Source: Solirubrobacter ginsenosidimutans (lineage in GTDB: Bacteria > Actinomycetota > Thermoleophilia > Solirubrobacterales > Solirubrobacteraceae). From it: 64,000 bases of DNA. The notes under the pieces are model-generated. The model searched no databases, had not been told where the DNA came from, and was given only the letters and a program-made list of their open reading frames with translations. The stretch's first letter is position 1. Every line of letters starts with the position of its first letter. This document shows positions 49,106-58,034 of this stretch, piece after piece. The translations under genes were made by a program, and so were the position numbers. The stretch lies in the NCBI RefSeq assembly GCF_027587205.1, contig NZ_JAPDOD010000006.1, positions 162,224 through 226,223 of the forward strand. The letters run 5' to 3'.

Positions 49106-50773
49106 TTAGAAGAAGGAGCTGATCGAGCGGTAGATCGACGCGATGTCGTCCGCGCCGCCCGTGTAGCTCTGGCCGCCGCTGGCCTTCGCGTAGGCGGCGA
49201 GCTCGTCCGTGTTGGGGTCGCGGCCGTAGGCGATCGTGAAGACGCGGATCTGGCCGGTCTCCTTCTCACGCTGTTGCTCGAGCGCGGCGATCACGTCGGC
49301 GGCGCTGTGTGTGGAGGAGGTGTCGTCGCCGTCGGTGAGGACCACGACCGCGTTGATCGCGTCGCGGTCCAGGTGGGCGCTGACGGCGTCGAGCCCCGCG
49401 AGGGTGGCGTCGCGGACGCGGGTGTCGTTGTCGGGCAGGATCGTGTCGGTCGCGGCGAGCAGCGGCGCGCGGTTGGTGCGCATCGGGGCGATCGCGACCA
49501 GCGGCGTGATCGTGTCCGAGAACTTGATCAGGCCGATCCGGTCCTGCGGCGCGGCCTGGCGGAAGAAGCCCTTCAACCCTTCAGCGGCCTGCTCGAGCTT
49601 GTTCTCCTCGCCCATCGAGCCGGAGCTGTCGAAGACCATCATCACGTTCGCCGGCTTGCGATCCGCGCGCCACGTCGCCTTGATCTTCGCCAGCACCTTC
49701 GGCTCGGGCAGGCGCAGCGTCCGCGCGGGCTGCTTGGGGTCGACGCCGTTGGCGGCGGTGACGAGGCCGGCGGGCGCGACGTCCGGGTCCGCGGGGCGGA
49801 AGCCCCGGCGGCCGGCGACCTCCGGCGTGATCTCGCGCGCGAGGAACGCCGCGAAGACCTGCGCGGCCCGGCGCTGCTCGTCGCTCACCCAGTCGCCCTG
49901 GAGCGTGATCAGCGGGTTGTCGGAGAAGAACGTGCCCTCACGCGGGTAGACCGCGACGAGCCGCTCGCCGTCGCCCGCGCGGCGGTTGAAGTCGATCATC
50001 GTGGTCTCTTCCATCGCCGCCGCCGAGGCGTAGCCCAGGCCGCGCCGGCGCATCTCGTCGGCGATGAACAGCGTCGTGTCCCCGTAGTGCACGATCGAGC
50101 GCTCTAGCGCCTGCACCTGGGCCCGCCCGCGGGCGACGTCGGCTTCGGTGAGGCCCTCCTTCTTGCCCACCGCCGCGTAGTAGGAGGCGGCGACCGCGGA
50201 CAGCCCGGCGGTCGAGAAGTCCGGGTTGGTGTGCACGTACTTGAAGCTGCCGAACTGCGGCTTGCCGACCGCCGCCCACCCGCCCGTCGCCAGCTCCCCG
50301 AGCTGCGCGTAGCCGAGCGGCTGCTTCGGGTAGCCGTAGGCGTCGGCCAGCCGCTTCCACATCGCGATCACGAGCGGCGTGCGCACGATCGAGGGGTTCT
50401 CGTCGGCGACCAGCGGCCGGTCGGCCTCGTAGTTGACCAGCCGGCCCCAGAACGAGGACGCCGGCGACCACAACGTCGGGCGCAGTGTCCCCTTGGCGAT
50501 CCGCGTCTCGGCGTCGCCGGAGGCGATGATCGAAGCGTCGACGACCACGACGTGCGTGCCGCTGGCGTGGTGCTCGGCGTTGAAGCGCTTGATCAGGGGC
50601 GCCAGCAGCGGTTCCTTCTCGGGCGAGTACACGAGCGACACCCGCAGCGCGTTGGCGGGCAGCTTGGCGGCCGGCTCCCGGGCCGGCCGCTCAGGGTCGC
50701 CGCCCCGCGAGGCGACGAAGGCGATCGCCACGGCGGCGAGCGCGAGGCCGATGATGAGGATGCGTCCACGCAT
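49106..50773 (-). CDS. Exported solute-binding-like/VWA fusion protein
   Basis: A 555-residue protein. The first 25 residues are a signal or anchor helix (GRILIIGLALAAVAIAFVAS). Residues 45-345 resemble an extracellular solute-binding domain (SBP_bac_11 type): LIKRFNAEHHASGTHVVVVD, YPREGTFFSDNPLITL. Residues 365-550 are a von Willebrand A domain with a complete MIDAS: DSSGSMG, a later Thr and VVLTDGDDTSS. The two-domain pairing is known in actinobacterial exported proteins but the role is unclear; a metal-dependent adhesion or assembly function is inferred. ATG 50773 is chosen because it begins the hydrophobic helix. Confidence 0.82.
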   Translation of the reverse strand: MRGRILIIGLALAAVAIAFVASRGGDPERPAREPAAKLPANALRVSLVYSPEKEPLLAPLIKRFNAEHHASGTHVVVVDASIIASGDAETRIAKGTLRPTLWSPASSFWGRLVNYEADRPLVADENPSIVRTPLVIAMWKRLADAYGYPKQPLGYAQLGELATGGWAAVGKPQFGSFKYVHTNPDFSTAGLSAVAASYYAAVGKKEGLTEADVARGRAQVQALERSIVHYGDTTLFIADEMRRRGLGYASAAAMEETTMIDFNRRAGDGERLVAVYPREGTFFSDNPLITLQGDWVSDEQRRAAQVFAAFLAREITPEVAGRRGFRPADPDVAPAGLVTAANGVDPKQPARTLRLPEPKVLAKIKATWRADRKPANVMMVFDSSGSMGEENKLEQAAEGLKGFFRQAAPQDRIGLIKFSDTITPLVAIAPMRTNRAPLLAATDTILPDNDTRVRDATLAGLDAVSAHLDRDAINAVVVLTDGDDTSSTHSAADVIAALEQQREKETGQIRVFTIAYGRDPNTDELAAYAKASGGQSYTGGADDIASIYRSISSFF

Positions 50774-50837
50774 GCCACGATCGTCGGGCTCCACGCGCCC
50801 GCGCACCATGGGCCCTAGGGGTGCGAGTTCACACCTC

Positions 50838-51596
50838 TCACGGCGTGTAGATCGACATGCAGAACGACCGCGAGGCGCCGGTTCCCGCGGCCGGCACGAA
50901 GCAGTCGACGAGGGCCTCGGCCGTGGACGCGGTGGGGTCCTGGACGAGGAACTTCAGCTCGTGGTCGCCGACGCCGTTGAGCGGGCTCGCCGCCCCGTCC
51001 TTGATCTTCAGCGTGCCGCCCGGGGTCACGGTGGTCGCGCCCGGGTCGCCGGTCACGGCGAGGTTCGTGGAGCGGAGGTTGCGAAGCGTCACCGTCGCGT
51101 CGAAGCCGGCGACGCCGTCGGTCTCCAGGCGGAAGCCGAGCGGCGAGGTCAGGAACGTCTGGGCGGGCACCGCCCAGGTCTGTGCGGAGCCGGCGAGCAC
51201 TTGGCCCGCGGGCATGAAGGCCTTGGCGTCGAGGCCGTCGAGGGTGCTCGCGTCCTTGGCGTGCCCGGCCTCGTCGGCGCGGCCGGCGTGGGTCGCGTCA
51301 TCGGCGGCGGTCGCGTGCGACGCGTCGTCGGCAGCCGCCGCGTGCGCGGCGCCGGTGGCCGTCGTCGCGGTGTCGGCGTGCGCGGCGCTGGCCGCCGACG
51401 GCACCGTGCCGAGCTTGGCGACGTCGAGCTGGTTCGCGGTGAGGGAGTGGTTCTTGATCCGGTCGGCCGGGAGCGAATGCTGCTTGAGCTTCGCGCCGCT
51501 GATCATCCCGGTCGCGGCGACGCTCGTCCCACCGAGCGCGACGAAGAGGGCGAGCGAGGCGACCACGTTGGCGTAGGTCAGGGGGAGTCGGGGCAT
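50838..51596 (-). CDS. Surface protein with alanine/histidine/aspartate repeat region
   Basis: A 252-residue exported or anchored protein. It opens with LTYANVVASLALFVALGGTS, an N-terminal helix pattern common in Thermoleophilia and related actinobacterial proteins. Residues 50-75 include the KNHSLTANQLDVAKLGTVPS type segment, and 75-125 is a low-complexity stretch with repeated AAHAD, DDASHA and DEAGHA units that could form a long helix or beta-stack. A C-terminal beta-rich domain (about 150-250) has two cysteines (DCFVP, SFCMS). Function unknown. ATG 51596 is preferred because upstream codons are arginine-rich shadow. Confidence 0.72.
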   Translation of the reverse strand: MPRLPLTYANVVASLALFVALGGTSVAATGMISGAKLKQHSLPADRIKNHSLTANQLDVAKLGTVPSAASAAHADTATTATGAAHAAAADDASHATAADDATHAGRADEAGHAKDASTLDGLDAKAFMPAGQVLAGSAQTWAVPAQTFLTSPLGFRLETDGVAGFDATVTLRNLRSTNLAVTGDPGATTVTPGGTLKIKDGAASPLNGVGDHELKFLVQDPTASTAEALVDCFVPAAGTGASRSFCMSIYTP

Positions 51597-51677
51597 GCCG
51601 ATGACTCTTCCGCCTCGCCGGCACGCCAACGATGTGGCCGCCCCCACCGCGATGTGAAGGCAGCCTCCGTAATGCGC

Positions 51678-53576
51678 TCAGCAGGTCTTCGCCGGCACGG
51701 TCGCGCCCTCCGGGACGCACTGGCGGGTCGTCGCGAGCGGCCGTTTCGCGAACCTCGTCAGGCCCTTGCGACCCGAGCCCGGACGGTTGACCTTCGTGAC
51801 GACGTAGTCGCCGATCAGCCCCGCCTGGGTCACCTTGATCGCGATCACCGTTCCCGGAGCCAGCGTCTTGCCGGCGAACTTCGAGAGGCGGATGCGCTTG
51901 CCGGCCGACGTCCGCTTCTGCGCGTAGGGACACGCCTTCCTGCCCGGGCAGAGGACTTCGACGACGGCGCCCTTCGGCGCGTCGTCGATGCTGACGCCGC
52001 TGAGCTTGACGCCCCTGCGGGTGACCGACGACCAGCTGACCGTCGCGGTGATCGAGATGCGCGCGAGCGCGGGCTTGGCGGCGGGCACGACCGGCGCGAC
52101 GATCGGCGCGGGAACGACGACGACCGGCGGCGCGACGACGGTCCAGGAGCGGCTCGCCGGTGAGGCGTCCGCGTTGCCCGCGCCGTCGATCGCGCGCACG
52201 TCGAGCGTGTGCGGGCCGAGCGAGAGATCCGACAGCGCGTGGCCCGCCGGCCGGTTGCACGGCGCGAAGTCGTCGCCGTCGAGGCGGCACTCGTAGCGCC
52301 CGCCCTCGCCCGCGCCGCCGAAGCTGAACACGGCGGTGGTCTCCGTGGTCGTGCCGCCGGCGTCGGGACCGGTCGCGATGGTCGTGTCGGGCGGCGTCGC
52401 GAGCACGCGCCAGGCCCGCGACGCGGTACCCGGGTCCTGGTTGCCGGCCGCGTCGGTGGCGCGCACCTGCAGGGTGTGATCGCCGTCCTTGAGCCCGATC
52501 ACGGTGAGGCTGCCGCTCGCGCACGGCAGCGCCGCGCCGTCGAGCCGGCAGGCGAACGTCCCCGCCTCGTCGCTGGCGAGCGTGAACGTCGCCGTCGTCG
52601 CGCTGCTGATCGAGCCGTTCGCCGGGCCGCCGGTCAGCGTCGTCGTGGGCGGGTCGGTGTCGACGGTCCACGTGCGACTGACGGTCGTGCCGATGTTGCC
52701 CGCCCGGTCGGTCGACGTGGCGCTGAGCGTGTAGGTCCCGTCGGCGAGGGCCGAGAGCGCGATCGACGAACCGCCGCACGCCAGCACCGCGCCGTTGAGC
52801 TTGCACGTGCGGCTGGTGAAGACCTCGTTGGTGCTGATCGCGAACGTGGCCGAGCGGCTGTTCGTGCGCGAGCCGTTGACAGGGCCGTTGGCCAGCGTCG
52901 TCACGGGCGGCGTCGCGTCGACCGTCCAGGTGCGCGTCGAGGCGCTCGCGTCCAGGTTGCCCGACGGATCCTTGGCCTGGACGCGCAGCGTCTTCGCCCC
53001 TTCGGGGAGCGCCGTCAGGTTCAACGTGCTCGTGCAGGGGATCGTCGTGCTGTTGAGCGTGCAGACGTAGGTGCCGACGTTGCCCGGCTGGGTCGTGCCG
53101 AGGGTGAAGCTCGCCGTCCGCGCGCTGGTGAAGCTCGCCTCCGCCGGACCGCCGGTGAGCGTCGTGTCGGGAGCGGTCGTGTCCTTGAAGTACACGCGCA
53201 CCGCGTAGTCACCCGCGTCCCCCGCCGCCCACGTCCAACTCGACTGGTTGCCCGACGCCACGATGTCGGTCGGGTGGACCCACTCGTAGCGGTCGAAGAC
53301 GAAGCCCGCCGCGGGCGTGGCCTTGAGCGTGTAACCGCACCCGCTGCAGTAGATGTCGCCGGACACGCAGGACGGCTGTGCCGCGTCGGTCGCGGTGGTG
53401 TCGGTGAGGCTCCCGCAGCGCTGCCGCGTGGGGTCGGGGTTCTGCGTCTCCTCGACGAGCCCGCCACCGCGGATGTCGATCGTCAGCTTCCACGCATGCG
53501 CGGTCGCGACCCCCACGCTGAAGAGCGCAACCAGTGCGGTGAGAACGACGAGCACGGCGTTGCGGCTTCTCAGCAT
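51678..53576 (-). CDS. Secreted protein with four Ig-like (Big-type) repeats
   Basis: A 632-residue exported protein. Signal peptide 1-28 (VATAHA). A cysteine-rich N-domain (30-130) has paired cysteines (GDIYCSGCGYTL). Four Ig-like repeats of about 95 residues follow (about 132-225, 226-318, 319-412, 413-490), each opening with a PDTTLTGGP-like phrase and closing with ASRTWTVD-like; most have a disulfide pair such as TYVCTLN and IPCTS. A proline/valine linker leads to a C-terminal domain rich in Lys/Arg and cysteine. It resembles actinobacterial surface proteins. It starts 7 bp after the KAP gene stop, so the two may be co-transcribed. Confidence 0.83.
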   Translation of the reverse strand: MLRSRNAVLVVLTALVALFSVGVATAHAWKLTIDIRGGGLVEETQNPDPTRQRCGSLTDTTATDAAQPSCVSGDIYCSGCGYTLKATPAAGFVFDRYEWVHPTDIVASGNQSSWTWAAGDAGDYAVRVYFKDTTAPDTTLTGGPAEASFTSARTASFTLGTTQPGNVGTYVCTLNSTTIPCTSTLNLTALPEGAKTLRVQAKDPSGNLDASASTRTWTVDATPPVTTLANGPVNGSRTNSRSATFAISTNEVFTSRTCKLNGAVLACGGSSIALSALADGTYTLSATSTDRAGNIGTTVSRTWTVDTDPPTTTLTGGPANGSISSATTATFTLASDEAGTFACRLDGAALPCASGSLTVIGLKDGDHTLQVRATDAAGNQDPGTASRAWRVLATPPDTTIATGPDAGGTTTETTAVFSFGGAGEGGRYECRLDGDDFAPCNRPAGHALSDLSLGPHTLDVRAIDGAGNADASPASRSWTVVAPPVVVVPAPIVAPVVPAAKPALARISITATVSWSSVTRRGVKLSGVSIDDAPKGAVVEVLCPGRKACPYAQKRTSAGKRIRLSKFAGKTLAPGTVIAIKVTQAGLIGDYVVTKVNRPGSGRKGLTRFAKRPLATTRQCVPEGATVPAKTC

Positions 53577-53583
53577 GGGGGGC

Positions 53584-55362
53584 CTAGTCGGGGACGATGG
53601 CGACCGCTGGGATGAAGTAGATCAGGCGCTCGATCAGCGGGCTCAGCGGGGGCGACTCGCGCAGCAGCTCGATGAGCTCGTCGACGTTGTCCGTGCCGAG
53701 GATCTCGGCGTCCTCGTCGCCACGGTCGGCGGCTGCCTCGAGCTCGGCGAGGAAGTCGGGATCGCGGAGCACGGCCTGGCCGACCGCCGGCCAGCGCTCG
53801 CGAAGCACGATCCACCTGGCGAGATCCCGCGCCTCGAGGTTCGGCTCACCCCCGAACATCTCCCGCGAGCGGGCGATCTCGGTCATCAACTGCGCATGGT
53901 TGAACATGCGCTTGCTCTCACGCGGCAGGCGTGCCGGATAGTCGGCCATGAACTGCTCGACGGCGCGAAACTCCGCGCTGTCCAGGAACGATCGCGATAC
54001 GAGGTCGCCCACGAGCGCATGATCGGCCGGCTGGACGCCGGCGATGACCTCGGCGGCGACGACGTCCGGTGTCAGCTCGCCCTGCTGTTTGAGGTCCTCG
54101 ATCTTGCGCTCGTACGCCTGGCGCTGGCGCCGGCGCCGGCGGCGAAGCCGGCTCGACCAGAAGATCAGGCCGATCGCGACGACGAACGTGATGTACAGGC
54201 TCTCGTCGACGCCCGCCGGCGTGTTGCTCTCTTCGTCGGCCGTCGCGCCGACCAGGACGAAGAAAAAGACCACCCACACCGCCAGCGGCCACCACTTCGC
54301 CCGCTCGATCCAGCCGAGCCACTGGCGTCGCTCCGCCGCCGGCGCCGCAGCGTCGCGCACGAACCGCGGCCCGGTGCGCAGTGAGTCGCTGAAGCCCGAA
54401 CTGACCCGGCGCATCGCCGCCGGATCGGGCGGCGGGAGCGTCAGCTCGACCTGCGCGATCTTCTCGAGATACCGGCGGCCGGCGTCATCCGCGCCCGCGA
54501 AGCGCACGGACGCCGAATCGGCGATCCGGCGCATGTCGGCGAGCAGGATCGTCACGACGCCTTCGTGCGCCAGCAGCTGGCTGGCGACGCGGCAGACCTC
54601 CAGCGCGCGCTCGCTCTCGCAGCGATCGAGGTCGTCGACCAGGATCACGAGGCGGCCCTCCCGGGTCGCATGACGGATCAGCGTGCCGAGCTGGCCCTTG
54701 ACCTCCGCCATCGATCCGTGCGCCGCCGCCGAACGGGGATCGTCGATGAACTTCGCTGCGCTCTTGGCGGTCGCGAACACGCGCTGGAAGATCAGCAGCG
54801 CCACGAGCGCCACGCCCACGGCACCCGCGCCGCGGGCGGCGTCGGTGCCGATCAACGGAAGATCCGGTTGCAGGATCGCCACCGCGGTCGCGACGACCAG
54901 GCACAACGCCGCGGACGCCAGCGTCCGCCGCAGCCGCTCGCCGGACTCGAGCATCACGCTCGGGAGCGGGAACAGCGCGCGCCGCCACCACACCCGCCGC
55001 CGGCTCGCCTCGCGCGCGACGGCACCCGCGAGCGCCGCGCCCAGGTGCTCGGCGTCCTCGTGCTCCCACGCGTTGAACCAGCACACCAGCCGCGGCTGGT
55101 CGCCGTGCCGGCGGGCGACGCGACGCTCCAGCAGCGTCTGCAACATGCCGCCGACGGAGCTCTTCCCGCCGCCCCACGGCGCGCTGACCGCGATCGTCAA
55201 CGGCGTCGCGGTGTGCTCGTTGTCGGCGACGAGGCACAGCGCGTTGGAGAACGCGACGAACCCGAACCCGTCCAGCGCGGGATCGCGGAGCGGCGTATCG
55301 GCCAGCAGCGGCACCCGTTCGGCGCCAGGCGCATCGCTCGGCTGCACGGTCATGGTGTTCAT
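53584..55362 (-). CDS. Membrane KAP-family P-loop NTPase
   Basis: A 592-residue KAP NTPase. Walker A is APWGGGKSS (61-69), the KAP-specific CWFNAWEHED follows at 94-103, Walker B is LVILVDDLDRC (238-247), and RRYLEKIAQVELTLPPPD (297-314) is the family's later motif. Four membrane helices interrupt the domain in two pairs (about 146-164 and 178-196; 358-374 and 389-404), as in membrane-bound KAP proteins, so the NTPase faces the cytoplasm. The C-terminal 180 residues are helical. Known KAP proteins act in membrane organisation or phage exclusion; the role here is unknown. ATG 55353 is an alternative start. Confidence 0.85.
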   Translation of the reverse strand: MNTMTVQPSDAPGAERVPLLADTPLRDPALDGFGFVAFSNALCLVADNEHTATPLTIAVSAPWGGGKSSVGGMLQTLLERRVARRHGDQPRLVCWFNAWEHEDAEHLGAALAGAVAREASRRRVWWRRALFPLPSVMLESGERLRRTLASAALCLVVATAVAILQPDLPLIGTDAARGAGAVGVALVALLIFQRVFATAKSAAKFIDDPRSAAAHGSMAEVKGQLGTLIRHATREGRLVILVDDLDRCESERALEVCRVASQLLAHEGVVTILLADMRRIADSASVRFAGADDAGRRYLEKIAQVELTLPPPDPAAMRRVSSGFSDSLRTGPRFVRDAAAPAAERRQWLGWIERAKWWPLAVWVVFFFVLVGATADEESNTPAGVDESLYITFVVAIGLIFWSSRLRRRRRRQRQAYERKIEDLKQQGELTPDVVAAEVIAGVQPADHALVGDLVSRSFLDSAEFRAVEQFMADYPARLPRESKRMFNHAQLMTEIARSREMFGGEPNLEARDLARWIVLRERWPAVGQAVLRDPDFLAELEAAADRGDEDAEILGTDNVDELIELLRESPPLSPLIERLIYFIPAVAIVPD

Positions 55363-55450
55363 CGCCTCAAAGACAGGGAAACCCGGCCCGAAGATACATC
55401 GGTTTCTTCATGCGGCCAACCTCTCGCGGCGGGGCGGGGTCTCTCCCTCC

Positions 55451-56842
55451 ATGCAGATCACCCCTCCGAGCCGCCGACGGCGGTCGACCATCTTTGCCCT
55501 CGCCGCCGTGGCCGCGGCGCTGATCGCCCCCGCCGCCGCGTCCGCCGGCGTCTTCTCCTACGACGAGGACACGAACACCACCGACCCGGCGGGGTACGGC
55601 AACGCGCCCGGCCAGCCGCAGAACCAGAGCTCGTCCGACCCGTGCAAGTGGACGGTGAAGGGCCGGCTGTACGTGCGCAACCCCACGCTCGACGGCATCG
55701 CCGACGGCGACCCGCTCCCGGGCGTCGAGATCAAGGTGTCCGGCGCCGACTGGCTCGGAACGGTCGGCAACGTGTTCGGCCGCTGGGACACCGTCCACAC
55801 CAACGCCAACGGCGAGTTCACGGTCACGCACACCGAGTGCGATCAGCGCCGGGTCCGCGTCGAGGCGAAGTTCGAGAGCGCGAGCGGCGACCTGCGCGTG
55901 CTCGGGTCGAGCAGTCCCGAGTGGTACGTGCTCAAGGACACGGGCGAGCTGCAGCTACCCGGCACGATCGACCTCCAGGGCGAGCCGTTCGGGGGCGAGA
56001 CCGGCGATCAGGCCACCGGTCAGGCGCGCACCGATGCGCAGGACTGGCTCCTGTATCGCCGGGCGATCGACTACGTCACCTCGCTCGGCCACTCCTTCCT
56101 GAACCCCGTCACCCTCAACAACCCCGCGTCGCTGCACGACGGCGACAACTCATGGACCGACCCGGTCTTCCACGGCATCCACATCGCCCCGGCCAACACC
56201 AACAGCCGCTGGAACATGCTGCACGAGCTCGGGCACGCGTTCGCCTACCCGCGCGAGCAGGGCGAGGACTGCCTGGTCTTTGGAGCGCTGGGGACCGACA
56301 CGACGCACGGCGCCTCGGAGAAGCCCTGCGTCGCCTTCAACGAGGGCTTCGCCAACTTCTTCGCGAGCAAGCTCGACGAGGAGCTGACCGGCGCCGGGCT
56401 GATCGCGCCGCGCGACCCGTCGAGCTCTGACCCGCGTTCCCGCGCCTATCTGGTGTCCAAAGGCGTGCTGAACCTCGACGATGCGTCCCACAGCGACCTC
56501 GGCTTCGACCAGGCGTTCCGGATCCTGACCCAGGCGGACATCACCCGCGACCTGCTGGGCGACGGCCTCGGTCCCGCCAAGTGGGCGACGGACTACGCGG
56601 GCGCGAGCTGCGCCGGGCGCGGCGTGCCGAGCGGGTTGAGCGGCCTGGGCAGCGCGCTGAAGGTCCTCGGTGACGCGAACGATCAGTTCGACCTCCGCGA
56701 CGCTGACCGGCCGACGATCACGCAGTTCTTCAATCGCGCCGACGACCGCTTGAGCGCGTTCGACGCGTCCGATGCGACCGCGTACCGGAAGCTCGTCGAC
56801 CCGGCCAACGACACCGAGCCGCACACGCTCTACGGCTGCTGA
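55451..56842 (+). CDS. Secreted zinc metalloprotease-like protein with carboxypeptidase-regulatory-like domain
   Basis: A 463-residue exported protein. Signal peptide 1-33 (ASAG). Residues 55-165 are a beta-sandwich of the transthyretin/carboxypeptidase-regulatory type (GRLYVRNP, PLPGVEIKVSG, TNANGEFTVTH). The catalytic part has NMLHELGHAF with His258, Glu259 and His262, and FNEGFANFF with Glu298 as the probable third zinc ligand 35 residues on, the gluzincin spacing. A family name cannot be fixed. ATG 55451 is chosen since the frame upstream is antisense to the KAP gene, from which it diverges. Its end overlaps the small cyd-linked gene by 13 bp. Confidence 0.8.
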   Translation: MQITPPSRRRRSTIFALAAVAAALIAPAAASAGVFSYDEDTNTTDPAGYGNAPGQPQNQSSSDPCKWTVKGRLYVRNPTLDGIADGDPLPGVEIKVSGADWLGTVGNVFGRWDTVHTNANGEFTVTHTECDQRRVRVEAKFESASGDLRVLGSSSPEWYVLKDTGELQLPGTIDLQGEPFGGETGDQATGQARTDAQDWLLYRRAIDYVTSLGHSFLNPVTLNNPASLHDGDNSWTDPVFHGIHIAPANTNSRWNMLHELGHAFAYPREQGEDCLVFGALGTDTTHGASEKPCVAFNEGFANFFASKLDEELTGAGLIAPRDPSSSDPRSRAYLVSKGVLNLDDASHSDLGFDQAFRILTQADITRDLLGDGLGPAKWATDYAGASCAGRGVPSGLSGLGSALKVLGDANDQFDLRDADRPTITQFFNRADDRLSAFDASDATAYRKLVDPANDTEPHTLYGC

Positions 56843-57006
56843 GCCTCGTCGTCAGGCGCCAGGAACTCCGGGTCGGCGATCGCGAACACGCCCGCGATGA
56901 CAAACGCGAAGAGCAGCGGCACGCCGAGCCAGATGATGTCGAGCACGACCATCAGGATCACGCCGATCACCAGGCACGACACGGCGAAGATGACGAGCCG
57001 GCTCAT
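56830..57006 (-). CDS. 58-residue two-helix membrane protein coupled to cydB
   Basis: A short protein with two hydrophobic stretches (about 3-24 VIFAVSCLVIGVILMVVLDI and 27-44 LGVPLLFAFVIAGVFAI) and an acidic tail (APDDEAQQP). The ATG overlaps the cydB TGA (ATGA), so it is translated with cydB. Small membrane subunits such as CydX or CydS stabilise bd oxidases elsewhere; this protein has two helices and no clear likeness to them, so a subunit role is inference from position only. Confidence 0.6.
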   Translation of the reverse strand: MSRLVIFAVSCLVIGVILMVVLDIIWLGVPLLFAFVIAGVFAIADPEFLAPDDEAQQP

Positions 57007-58034
57007 GTGTGGAAGCGCTGGTCGAGGGGCTCGTAGGTCTGGTCGAGCTGGCCGCGCAGCACCAGCCGGTACAGGTACCACAGCGACGGGCCGAGGATGA
57101 GCATGCCGACGGCGACGATGATGATCGTCGCCTGAAGCGTGGCGTCGGCCGCCGCGGCGGCGTCCAGCGTCAGGTGCGGCGGGAGCAGGTACGGGTTCTG
57201 CGCCAGCGCCCAGCCGACGACGATCGCGACGACGGCCAGCGCGGACGAGACGCGGGCGAGGCCGTAGCGCTCGGTCCAGACCAGGAACAGCGTGAGCCCG
57301 CCCGCCGCGGCGGAGACCAGGACCATGGCCAGGCCTGCGCCCGACGTCAGCCCGTCGAAGATCGCCCGCGAGTCCGAGCGCAGGATCGCCAAGCCGCCGA
57401 TGGCGACGATGCCGCTCGCGCCGCCGGCCGCCAGGGCCCGCGCGCGGAACGCCGCGGCGAGGTCCGGCAGGCCCGCCCGCACCGAGTCACCCGCGAGGTA
57501 CACGGCGGCGAGATACGCGCCGGTCAGCACGGCGATGACCCCGATCAGCGCGGAGGTGGGGTTCAGCCACGACGACCACGGGTCACCGGTCGCGTTGCCG
57601 AGCCCGACGCGGCCGGAGGCGATCCCGCCGAGCACCGCCCCGAAGCAGAACGGGATCAGCACCGACGCCGAGGCGAACAGCGCGCCCAGCACGCGGGCCT
57701 CGTTGATCGTCGCCGCCTGGCCGCGCAGCGCGAACGCGGTGCCGCGGAAGATGATCCCGATCGCGGCCAGGAAGAGCGGGATGTACAGCGTCGTGAAGAT
57801 CGAGCCGAACGCCGTCGGGAACGCGGTCCAGCAGATCACGAGCACGAAGATCAACCAGACGTGGTTGGCCTCCCAGACCGGCGCCATCGACCGCTGGATC
57901 ATGCCCCGCAGCCGCCCGCCGCGCGCGGCGCCGCCCGCGGTCAGGTCCCAGAAGCCGGCGCCGAAGTCGGCGCTCCCGAGCACCGCGTACGCCGCGATGC
58001 CGAGCACGATGAACGCCGCGCAGACCTCAGCCAC
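57003..58034 (-). CDS. cydB: Cytochrome bd ubiquinol oxidase subunit II
   Basis: A 343-residue integral membrane protein with about eight or nine helices. LGIAAYAVLGSADFGAGFWDL, APVWEANHVWLIFVLVICWT and FPTAFGSIFTTLYIPLFLA are standard CydB features, with the WEANHVW stretch especially diagnostic. It forms the membrane oxidase heterodimer with CydA, reducing oxygen with quinol electrons. It overlaps cydA by 8 bp and the following 58-residue gene by 4 bp. Confidence 0.95.
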   Translation of the reverse strand: MAEVCAAFIVLGIAAYAVLGSADFGAGFWDLTAGGAARGGRLRGMIQRSMAPVWEANHVWLIFVLVICWTAFPTAFGSIFTTLYIPLFLAAIGIIFRGTAFALRGQAATINEARVLGALFASASVLIPFCFGAVLGGIASGRVGLGNATGDPWSSWLNPTSALIGVIAVLTGAYLAAVYLAGDSVRAGLPDLAAAFRARALAAGGASGIVAIGGLAILRSDSRAIFDGLTSGAGLAMVLVSAAAGGLTLFLVWTERYGLARVSSALAVVAIVVGWALAQNPYLLPPHLTLDAAAAADATLQATIIIVAVGMLILGPSLWYLYRLVLRGQLDQTYEPLDQRFHT

